From Molanna angustata (taxonomy: Eukaryota; Arthropoda; Insecta; Trichoptera; Molannidae): a stretch of DNA of 64,000 nt. Every line of letters starts with the position of its first letter. Position 1 is the first letter of the stretch. Both the position numbers and the translations under genes were made by a program. Of this stretch, positions 55,761 to 64,000 are shown in pieces. The stretch lies in NCBI GenBank assembly GCA_963576475.1, contig OY754990.1, positions 5,485,756 to 5,549,755 of the forward strand, given 5' to 3'. The notes beneath the pieces were generated by a model that did no database searches, was not told the origin of the DNA, and saw only the letters and a list, made by a program, of their open reading frames with translations.

Positions 55761-56307
55761 ACTTTTTCGCATAAAATTTTTTTCAAAGAAATATTTTGAC
55801 AGCGAAAATATAAGCGATGAAAATATATGAGACAAATCGATAAATTGACTCCACCGAAATTGAATATTATATTATTATATACGTTTTCTTGCTAGACATA
55901 TGTAAATTTTACTAGTGAATATGTCTCCTTAAGTCAGTTTCCTCTACAATCGCTGTCATCAATATAATGACAGTGCCCAAGGTATGGGGAAAAGGTATTT
56001 GTGCTTCTCCAACATACATGGCATGTCTCACATAATTCTTTTCTTCTGTCGTGGGTACCTTACATATTATCTATACCTTCACAGAACCAGTCAAAGTACA
56101 GGAGAAAGGCTTTCATTATTATTCTCCGTGTGTCATTACCACAACTCTTACCTCTTTCCTATTCTTCATCGCCGTTCTTACATACGTGGGATATATTATA
56201 ATGTGTCTCGGGAAGAATAATATACGTTACGGGCCATTTTGAAATATTGCTAATGGGTATTTTTAAGATATGGCTGGATATTTCACAAATTATTACGTAT
56301 ATAGTAT
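55761..56307. other. Spacer, no gene seen
   Basis: Three overlapping 63-78-residue frames around 56.0-56.2 kb have no family resemblance. Confidence 0.5.
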
Positions 56308-57440
56308 ACTAGGTATTACTGTTGTAATTATTACAAGTATGACACAGTTTTAATCCACGTTATAATGAGTTATTTCTGTTGTAATTATTACAAGTATCAC
56401 ACAGTTTCAATCCACGTTATAATGAGTTATTGCTGTAGTAATTATTACAAGTATAACACATTTTTAATCAAAGTTATAATGAGTTATTGCTGTTGTAATT
56501 ATTACAAGTATGACACAGTTTTAATCCACGTGATAATGAGCTATTGCTGTTGTAATTATTACAAGTATGACACAGTTTTAATCCACGTTATAATGAGTTA
56601 TTGCTGTAGTAATTATTACAAGTATGGCACATTTTTAATCATCGTTATAATGAGTTATTGCTGTTATAATTATTACAAGTATGACACAGTTTTAATCCAC
56701 GTGATAATGAGTTATTGCTGTTGTAATTATTACAAGTATAACACAGTTTTAATCCACGTTATAATGAGTTATTGCTGTTATAATTATTACAAGTATGGCA
56801 CATTTTTAATCATCGTTATAATGAGTTATTGCTGTTATAATTATTACAAGTATGACACAGTTTTAATCCACGTGATAATGAGTTATTGCTGTTGTAATTA
56901 TAACAAGTATAACACAGTTTTAATCCACGTTATAATGAGTTATTGCTGTTATAATTATTACAAGTATGACACAGTTTTAATCCACGTGATAATGAGTTAT
57001 TGCTGTTGTAATTATTACAAGTATAACACAGTTTTAATCCACGTTATAATGAGTTATTGCTGTTATAATTATTACAAGTATGACACAGTTTTAATCCACG
57101 TGATAATGAGTTATTGCTGTTGTAATTATTACAAGTATAACACAGTTTTAATCCACGTTATAATGAGTTATTGCTGTTATAATTATTACAAGTATGGCAC
57201 ATTTTTAATCATCGTTATAATGAGTTATTGCTGTTATAATTATTACAAGTATGACACAGTTTTAATCCACGTGATAATGAGTTATTGCTGTTGTAATTAT
57301 AACAAGTATAACACAGTTTTAATCCACGTTATAATGAGTTATTGCTGTTATAATTATTACAAGTATGACACAGTTTTAATCCAAGTTATGAGTTATTGCT
57401 GTTGTAATTATTAAAAGTATGACACATTTTTAACCCACGT
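56308..57440. repeat. 57-bp minisatellite, ~19.5 copies, open in one frame
   Basis: Unit: GTTATAATGAGTTATTGCTG then TTGTAATTATTACAAGTATG and ACACAGTTTTAATCCAC. Being 19 codons long and stop-free, it yields a 349-residue frame (56365-57414) of a 19-residue Tyr/Cys/Asn-rich repeat. Variants (GTGATAATG versus GTTATAATG, and TATGGCACATTTTTAATCAT) alternate in a non-random order, indicating higher-order duplication. A protein is unlikely: no signal peptide, no flanking exon, low complexity. Confidence 0.95.
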
Positions 57441-57606
57441 TATGATGAGTCTGAGCGCTTTCGATGGTTACGTCATCATCTTCAGAGGCGACAATTCAAA
57501 CTAAATATAATCCAAAGTGATGACCAGTTTATAGTTTGAGGTAGGGGGGGGGGTTTCTTAGGGGGTGTGTAATTAGTAAGTGGGACAGGCGGTACTTATC
57601 GTATAA
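57441..57606. other. MITE-like flank
   Basis: GATGAGTCTGAGCGCTTTCG and GTCATCATCTTCAGAGGC resemble end motifs of palindromic repeats; a G10 run lies near 57545-57554. Confidence 0.35.
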
Positions 57607-58176
57607 TACTAGTTGCATGCAACTCATGAGATCCAACTGTCGATGGCGATAGTAGGTATGTATAATTGAAGAATACACAAATCAGTAAATATTTTAATAT
57701 ATTTTGTTTTCTATATAAAATATGTAGTTATGCATGTCAGGATAGGATTTTATGGAGGTCAGTCTTGTTTTCCTGCCCAGAATAATAAAACAGCATGATG
57801 TTTATGTTGGAGATTAAGTATTAATCTATTGAGTCCCCCTAGATATTGTGTAGTGTATACTGCCTTACAAATCGTATGAAAAAGTGTCGTCACTAAATTA
57901 AATTTTTATAAAAATTGTTAACGACAGTGGATCCAGATGAATATATTGGAGATACCTACCATTTACCTAGCCACAATGAACTGTGACACGCTCGCTTGTA
58001 CCAATATCAGGTAATGAAGTCCCATCTGGTCAAAGGAGATCACAAAGAGATGGATGGACATTTGGAAGTCATCGTCTCAAGGAACCAGCCTAGTTTCTGT
58101 CTCACTCACCATCAGATCTATCCGATGGAAAAGAAGACGATGAAGATTTAATTATTAGATAAATAATATTTCATTT

Positions 58177-58452
58177 CGAATATTCTTTTTTATTTGCATA
58201 TACGCAAACATTGGATTTTTTTCCCTTTCGGGAGTCAAATGGTATTTTTACTGACAAACATTTTTTCAACATCTCAATAGAGACGAAGTTGGGATATTGT
58301 AGAAGAAGAAACAGTTCCTGGTTCTTTTACATATCCCATATTCGTCTCTATTGAGATGTTGAAAAAATGTTTGTCAATAAAAATATCATTTGACTCCCGA
58401 AAGGGAAAAAAAATCCAATGTTTGCGTATATGCAATTAAAAAAGAATATTCG
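58177..58452. repeat. ~121-bp-arm palindrome of element-E ends
   Basis: 58177-58297 and 58331-58452 are inverted copies: GCAAACATTGGATTTTTTTC, TTTCGGGAGTCAAATGG and CAATAGAGACGAAGTTGGG with their complements. Each arm is a B end joined to an A end, so two element-E tandems meet head to head across a 33-nt spacer. Confidence 0.9.
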
Positions 58453-58910
58453 ATTTACATACACATTGGTACAAGTAGGTTAACAAGCCAAAAATGAAAT
58501 AATATTTCTGGCTCAGTTCAGGGGTGACATCCGTGTGTGACACCGTCATCTCATTTATAAGGACTGTTACTTTCATTGTTTACAAATAAAAAATAATTTC
58601 TCAATATGGCGTTACAAAAAGGTTTCTCCGTTACTCCATAGATGGCAATAATTATTTTCAGGTAAAATGTTACACACTATTTAAATACTTATATAGAACT
58701 TTCAAAAATTACATCGATAAGGGAATTTAATAAGAAGGCATAATTGGTGAACGTTGCGCAAGCGCATAAAGTGATCACGGAAACCAGCCGATGACAGGTC
58801 GTATGCTCTGTAGGTGCCTCGAGTTCCTGGTTCTTCTACAATATGCCAACTTCGTCTCTATCGAGATGTTGAAAAAATGTTTGTCAATAATAATATTTCA
58901 TTTGTTTTCA
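58453..58910. mobile_element. Element family E, complete reverse copy
   Basis: Follows the palindrome with TTTACATACACATTGGTACA, CCATAGATGGCAATAATTAT, GTGAACGTTGCGCAAGCGCA, AGCCGATGACAGGTCGT and GTCTCTATCGAGATGTTGAA in order, ending TTGTCAATAATAATATTTCA. Together with the right arm of the palindrome it gives the full B-to-A length of about 520 bp. Confidence 0.75.
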
Positions 58911-59540
58911 TCAAATAATACAACCTAACTATTAGGTAGATACATACCGTTTCCATTTATACAAATTCTCTGTGAATTTCGATTTGTCATCTTGTAGATA
59001 TCAAAGGCTGTGGCTTTATTGTAAGGTGTTAGCTTGCCATAGACAAATAATAAACATCATTTTGCCGTATATATATTACCTATGTACCTCACTGTATACC
59101 TACATACTTATCTGTAACGAGGAAACATATGAAATAATATATCAGACGAGGTTTGGAAATATTTTGTCTTTGAATGTTCGTAATAATTATCAAAGCATAT
59201 TTTGCACACATTATATTTTTACAGTCTTACTAATAAACATGTTGTAAAATTTGCACGATCGTTTAACACCCGTGTAGGCAAAAACGTTACCAATAAACTC
59301 TGTGTAGCAGATCAGTTGGTTAACGACTGTGTATCTCTCATACAACTGTCGAATCGTTCATGAGAATTCAATTCTCTTAATGAATCGACATTATTAAGCC
59401 AAGATGCGTGTACGAAGGAAAATTTTGTATGGCGTAGTGGACTTTTTGCATGCTAATAACACCAACTAGAGGCCTCGCAGCATATATGTTCCCGTACACG
59501 GATTTACTCAGAATTCGGAGTAGAACATTTTATGTGAGTT
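58911..59540. other. Interior of the long-TIR unit, no gene seen
   Basis: A 91-residue frame at 58972-59247 has no recognisable domain. Confidence 0.4.
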
Positions 59541-59550
59541 TTGTGTGTGT

Positions 59551-59594
<44 letters not shown>

Positions 59595-59596
59595 GT
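59541..59596. repeat. (GT)n microsatellite
   Basis: GT dinucleotide tract interrupted by CT and CG. It is followed by a TCCGTCCCCCCTTATAACTT stretch. Confidence 0.95.
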
Positions 59597-60024
59597 CCGT
59601 CCCCCCTTATAACTTTTGATCCGCTCAATTTACAGAGCCCAAAATTTCAGAATATATAAACAGTTATAGGCTTACAAAACTTTTATACTCAGGATTGTGA
59701 ATTTTTGTTTCAGTCAGGGGTTATCAACTTTTGAATTTTTTACTTTATTTTTCCATATATTTCAGAAACCATAAAAGCTAGAACGCTGAAAATTGGTATA
59801 AAGATAGACAAATACAAAATGTCAAATTATTTTTTATTAAAAAATTCCAGGGTTTCTCAAACATTTTTTATTAAGAAAAATATTTTATTTATGATAAATT
59901 TATGAGTTTAACTGCCTATATTTCCATTTTTTTTAAATATCGAAAAAAGCCGAAACACCCCAACTAGATAATTTAATTTTATATAAAAAATATAAACATT
60001 GTATTAGCACATCTCAATTTTTTT
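59597..60024. other. Interior of the long-TIR unit
   Basis: AT-rich, nothing recognised. Confidence 0.4.
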
Positions 60025-60362
60025 TAACAATTTTTATAAAAATTGAATTTAGTGACGACATCACTTCATACAATTTGTATGGTAGTCGCCTATACACAAT
60101 ACGTAAGAAGACTTAATAGTTTGATACTTAAATCTCCAAACATACATACATACCATCATACTGTTTTCATATTCTGTGTAGGAAAAACAGACTGACCTCC
60201 ATACTATCATATCCTGACAAACATACCTACATGTTTTATATAGAAAATAAAATATCTTCAAATATTTATTAATTTGTGTTGTTTATAGTTTGGTACGTAT
60301 TCTTTGATTATGCATACTATCGCCATCGACAGTTGGATCTCATGTGTTACATGCAACTAGTA

Positions 60363-60884
60363 CTAATTTTACACATCGCTTGCACGCCTGTTCTAGGTAG
60401 TTTAGCGGTGTTTTAAGACAAATTTCATCTATCAAAAATCGAATTTTGATTTTGATATGCGTGTTTATATTGTTATATCTTGGAATAATATGACGAAACC
60501 TCTATAAATAATTATATTCTCAATAATTGCGCATTTTAGGAACGAAAAATTGACAAAATATCAACTCTTTAATAATATTCGTATGATGAAATTATTCGTT
60601 ATATTTTCTATATTCCTATTTTGAAATGTGAAAAACATATGAAAATATTAACTACGACAAACGTCAAAATTATAATGGCGGATGGCGGCTGGCGGCTCTG
60701 CACATACGCGAGTGCGAAATTACAACGTTTTCGGATTATTTTTTGTTGTATGCTTGTTGTAACTACACAGTCGTTATACAGCGTTTATTAGTAAGATTTT
60801 CAAATAATTGCTGCACGGGCTATACACGGTGTGTAACGAAAACACTGGTCAAAGGGTGTGCAGTAGATTTTTATTAGTAAAACT
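60363..60884. other. Spacer with GC-rich patch
   Basis: ATGGCGGATGGCGGCTGGCG near 60675 is a local GC-rich repeat. No gene. Confidence 0.45.
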
Positions 60885-60950
60885 GTTAGTGTACAATGGC
60901 GGGCTTATTGCCGAATGGCAATGTCTTCCAACCAACCAAAGAGGTTAATT
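60885..60950 (-). mobile_element. Jockey-like LINE (family J) 3' UTR scrap
   Basis: GGCGGGCTTATTGCC then GAATGGCAATGTCTTCCAAC and CAACC. The stem ATTGCC/GGCAAT is kept although the loop differs (GAAT instead of ATTA). Confidence 0.65.
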
Positions 60951-60989
60951 TTGTTAATTACTCGTACCAATTTATGTGAATAAAATATA

Positions 60990-61330
60990 TAATGAAAGAA
61001 AGATTTGATTAATAGAATGAAAGTGAACACATTGAAATGGTTTGGCCACATGAGGAGAATGAATGAGGAACGCCTGACGAAGAAAATATACATTGCGGAC
61101 AGGAATGGAATGAGAGGTCGGGGCCGCCCAAGGAAGGGATGGCACCTCCATGTGAACGGTATTTTGAAAGACGGAAATGTCAGAAGCGTTAACAACAGAC
61201 GAACATGTATAAGACGATGTATGAATGTTGACGAGGCGACGAATGTATGTCAAGATAGAAGTAAGTGGCGTTCGGTTCTCTCTGCCTACCCCGTGAGGGA
61301 CATGGCGTGGTGGTATGTATGCATGTATGT
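60990..61330 (+). pseudogene. RTE-like LINE C-terminus, best-preserved copy
   Basis: A 121-residue frame from 61005 reads KVNTLKWFGHMRRMNEERLT, RGRGRPRKGWHLHVN, RRCMNVDEATNVCQDRSKWR and SVLSAYPVRDMAWW. This is the terminal part of an RTE-like ORF2. The RT itself is missing. Remnants at 3.6, 4.5, 32.5, 41.5 and 44.36 kb align to it. Confidence 0.8.
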
Positions 61331-61421
61331 ACATAAATATAAAATGAAACATATAAATCGAAAACAATAATAAACAAAGGGGAAGGGACAAAGATAGGAT
61401 AAGAAGACAAATTGAAGTGTT

Positions 61422-61790
61422 AATAATAATAATAAATTTGGATGATTTATATAGCGCCATTTTCGTGAATATCTCACCTCAAGGGCGCTGTAAATTGATT
61501 AAGATGTATCATTATGGCTTTGGTAAGATTTGCGAAAAAGGTGTGTTTTGAGATTTTTTCTGAAGGTAGATATATTTTCAGTTTGTCTGAGGGTATTTGG
61601 GAGCTTATTCCATGCATTTGGTCCTGCCACAGCAAACGCACGATCGCCGAAATTAGTGGTATGCACCCTGTTTATTTCAAATAATTTTCCAACCATGGAT
61701 GAAGATGCAGAACGAAGTGATGATTGTCTGTCGTTAATTGAAAGAGGAATGCACAGTTCGGAGAGGTAAGTAGGAGCCATATATTGTTAG
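61422..61790 (-). pseudogene. L2/CR1-like LINE C-terminus and 3' end, copy 2
   Basis: A 93-residue minus frame reads APTYLSELCIPLSINDRQSS, HTTNFGDRAFAVAGPNAWNK and ENISTFRKNLKTHLFRKSY, then stop. The 3' UTR contains GCGCTATATAAATCATCC and a TTATTATTATTATT tail, a usual 3' end for L2/CR1-like elements. It matches the 42.4-kb copy and supplies the end that copy has lost. Confidence 0.85.
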
Positions 61791-61839
61791 GTATGTGTAA
61801 GGAAACAGCAGTGCAATATTTGTTTTTTTTTTATATAAT

Positions 61840-61935
61840 ATTTATTTATCTTCTTGTACATAATATAAACAAATATAATTGTACACTGGCGGGCTTATTG
61901 CCATTAGGCAATTTCTTCCAACCAACCAGAATTTA
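61840..61935 (-). mobile_element. Jockey-like LINE (family J) 3' UTR fragment
   Basis: Near-identical to 6.43-6.53 kb (TTGTACATAATATAAACAAA, GGCGGGCTTATTGCCATTAG), with the tail at the 61840 end. Confidence 0.75.
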
Positions 61936-61964
61936 TATAAAAAAACAAAGATGATCAAGACTCA

Positions 61965-62301
61965 TTCATTATATATAATCATTTCATATCACTGCTCAAC
62001 ATTCTCACGATACAAGACACAGACATCAACTAATCACTCCTAAGACAAACACTACATACGGACAAAGACATTATCAATACTTGGCTCCAAAGATACTAAA
62101 TTTAGTTGCAAATGATATAAAGAAAATACATTTAATAGAACATACAAGACTTAAACATACATACAATACAAACATGGTTATATAACAAAGCTATCAATCA
62201 ACTATTGTCAGCAAATTCTCAATTCATAACAACATACATACACGACAAAACTACTAACATAGGACTCAATAAGTGGACCATGGGCTACACAATTATATAA
62301 C
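61965..62301 (+). pseudogene. LINE ORF2 C-terminus (family C), copy 3, interrupted
   Basis: The frame reads LITPKTNTTYGQRHYQYLAP then KILNLVANDIKKIHLIEHTR, homologous to the 43.6-kb copy. The 3' UTR is split by the insertion at 62302 and resumes at 63063 with CCACCTTGAAACAGGCCTGG and the GAGGTGG stem. Confidence 0.75.
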
Positions 62302-63052
62302 ACTAGGGGCTCTGCCCCTGCGGGAACCCCCGACGGACGCTGCGCGGCTTATTTATTTGCCGCTACGCGGCAGTTGCGAAATAACCTTATAATACTAAAT
62401 ATCGTCAAATATACCATTTAGGGCATTACACAACATTTAAAAACTAAATATCTTTACGTGAAAACGTTAAAATCAAGTAGTAAAACAGTATTTTTATAGT
62501 AAACATGCGGAAATACTAAAAAAAATACTTTCGACAATGTTTTGAAAGAAATGCGTTATATGAAATGCGTACGTTTGTTTGAAATTACAAACATTGATAA
62601 TTTGAATGTACATTCGAAATATAATTTATATAGAACAGTGCACAACAGTTAAGACTGAATATCTTTTTATAATAATACAATAATAATGATAAATTATACG
62701 TATGTAATTAAATAATGCGATTAAACGAATTACGAAAACATTACCTGTCATCTTTCGGCGTATTATTATGACATATTGAAAGTAATGTTGTCAGTATTCA
62801 AAATGGATATTCCGCAGATTATTACGGTTAAAATTTATTCTAAATGTTCAAAATTCCTTTTTAAACAATAATATTGTCAATTTATGCAAAGTTTTTCGCA
62901 TCAATTTATTATTTATTTTAAATAAAAATTTCGAACGCGAAAATTCTTTAATTAAAAATTATTTCACTGGCGATCCGTTGAAGGACAAAAAAGATGGCGT
63001 ACAGTAATTATATTATAGATAACAGCTTACAATGACTTAGGTAGTAATTAAT
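62302..63052. mobile_element. 751-bp insertion with 10-bp direct repeat
   Basis: ATTATATAAC occurs at 62292-62301 and 63053-63062, and the LINE sequence continues across the gap. The insert begins ACTAGGGGCTCTGCCCCTGC and has a GC-rich 5' part with inverted strings (CTGCGCGGC and GCCGCTACGCGG). The remainder is AT-rich and non-coding. Family not recognised with certainty. Confidence 0.7.
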
Positions 63053-63062
63053 ATTATATAAC

Positions 63063-63175
63063 TAGTCTACCACCTTGAAACAGGCCTGGCCTAGTGAGGT
63101 GGTCCAAACCAAACCAATTTATTTGTTATTTTGCTTGTATAAAATTATGTAAATTTTGGTATATGTAATAAAAAA
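63063..63175 (+). mobile_element. LINE family C 3' UTR, distal half
   Basis: CCACCTT...GAGGTGG hairpin as at 43.94 kb, then an AT-rich end with AATAAAAAAAAAT. Confidence 0.65.
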
Positions 63176-63621
63176 AAATTCATATATAAAAATCACGTGC
63201 GGCACAAGGAAGCAGGGTGTTGTAGGACACACTTGAGATGATGTTTGCTCCTGTGTGATGAATTGTTTGTATATTAAGTAAATATATGTGTGAAGATATA
63301 TACATACATATTATCTACCTTCAAAACACACACATTACATATTCATATTGTTAAGTCTGTTTCCTTGTAAATACTTGAAGATATTTAATGCTGAAAGCGT
63401 AAGTCTATAAAACGATCTATTAACACCTGATGCCAAAACTAAAGCTGTACAAAGGATTAAACCTTTATACGGCAAATGTATATTTTAAAATTATACGGCA
63501 AACGTAGATTTAAAAAATATTCACACCATCACGTCATGCCCCTATTTTGAGGGTAGGCAGAAATAACTGGACTTCCTTCACGTTTTTAGCAGATAACGTC
63601 GTTCGACATCATTTAAACTAA
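63176..63621. other. Spacer, no gene seen
   Basis: AT-rich; GCCCCTATTTTGAGGG near 63538 is the only GC patch. Confidence 0.45.
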
Positions 63622-63800
63622 TTAAATAAATAAATAAATAATATACACTTCCTTGCACCCTGCGCAATTGACGAATCCAGCACAGAGAAGCAATGTTTGC
63701 GAGAGAAATAAATTTGAATAAATTTCTCCTCAGCTGGGAATCGAACCCAGGACGGCCCGCACAGAAGCCAAACGACTTTCCAACTGTGCCACGGCGACAA
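63622..63800 (-). mobile_element. tRNA-derived SINE (family S3)
   Basis: Minus-strand head: TGGCACAGTTGG (box A) and GGTTCGATTCCC (box B) at about 63795-63730. A short body contains the complement of CTGCGCAATTGACGAATCC, and a TTATTTATTTATTTAATT tail lies at 63622-63645. The body differs from S2. Frames of 60-94 residues across it are fortuitous. Confidence 0.75.
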
Positions 63801-64000
63801 ATATAGACAAATATAATGTTTGGTGTCACATTAGTTGTAAAATTATCTATATGATCTGGCATGTATCAACTATATACAACCGGATCTGAGAAAAACGAAT
63901 ACTTCAGTCTTTAAAAAATTATAAATATCAAAAAGAAAATTATTTTGGCATTTATAAATAAATAAATGATAAATAATGTCTTTTAACAAATACAAAATTT
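63801..64000. other. Spacer to window end
   Basis: AT-rich, nothing recognised. Confidence 0.5.

Larger units (their letters stand above)
57607..60362. mobile_element. 2.76-kb unit bounded by ~330-350-bp inverted repeats
   Basis: The left arm (57607-57925) and right arm (60025-60362) are imperfect inverted copies. Landmarks are CTAGTTGCATG, ATCCAACTGTCGATGGCGAT, ATAGAAAATAAA/TTTGTTTTCTAT, GGAGGTCAGTC and GTGTCGTCACTAAATT. The interior holds a tail-to-tail element-E palindrome and no transposase. A non-autonomous long-TIR transposon carrying later insertions is the simplest reading. I could not fix a target duplication. Confidence 0.65.

Noticed and set aside
56365..57414. 349-residue Tyr/Cys-rich repeat protein
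   Set aside because: Best explained by a stop-free 57-bp minisatellite; no start context, signal peptide or flanking exons. Kept only as a low-interest finding.

Overview
This window looks like an intergenic, transposon-packed stretch of an insect nuclear genome, most probably a moth or butterfly (Lepidoptera). The evidence is strong AT bias, a tRNA-derived SINE at 40.25-40.54 kb whose body resembles the lepidopteran Bm1 type, LINE open reading frames of insect Jockey/CR1 type, one LINE ORF1 of the FP25K-like type common in moth genomes, and recurrent GGTACCTAC-type motifs. I found no host protein-coding gene and no functional tRNA, rRNA or CRISPR array. Nearly every long open frame is either a retrotransposon ORF or a by-product of a tandem repeat.

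Layout. 0-9.5 kb: a long AAAAT microsatellite, a tRNA-like SINE, nested palindromes, two minus-strand LINE 3' scraps, a MITE with a target duplication, a LINE 3' end and several degenerate tandem arrays. 9.5-17.5 kb: dispersed repeats, two SINEs, a possible solo LTR, a minus-strand RTE-type LINE inserted into an older plus-strand LINE with a 15-bp target duplication, and a long TTTA microsatellite. 18.0-28.5 kb: a 150-bp satellite (about 34 monomers) split by a full-length-looking Jockey/CR1-type LINE on the minus strand (19217-24535) with two intact ORFs. 28.5-44 kb: many LINE 3' fragments, a ~690-bp palindromic element, tRNA-derived SINEs, an 18-bp minisatellite with a 215-bp higher-order period, a 78-bp-arm palindrome and a SINE with a perfect 16-bp target duplication. 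44.66-48.84 kb: a second LINE on the minus strand with intact ORF2 and an ORF1 that appears N-terminally cut. 49.3-50.7 kb: a 146-bp satellite. 51.5-57.4 kb: another LINE 3' end, an LTR-like segment, a long-TIR element with a 9-bp target duplication and a nested MITE, palindromic copies of a recurrent element, and a 57-bp minisatellite that happens to encode a 19-residue repeat. 57.6-64 kb: a 2.75-kb unit bounded by roughly 330-350-bp inverted repeats, then a cluster of RTE-, L2- and Jockey-type 3' ends and one LINE tail split by a 751-bp insertion flanked by a 10-bp direct repeat.

How the parts relate. The only plausibly active proteins are those of the two large LINEs: ORF1 (RNA-binding/chaperone type) and ORF2 (AP endonuclease plus reverse transcriptase), which would act together in target-primed reverse transcription. 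SINEs and truncated LINE copies are the expected passengers of such machinery. Three unrelated LINE 3' UTR families here each carry a small hairpin that is kept between copies or duplicated, a plausible reverse-transcriptase recognition signal. Nested insertions give a relative age order at several points: satellite before Jockey LINE, older LINE before RTE, long-TIR element before MITE.
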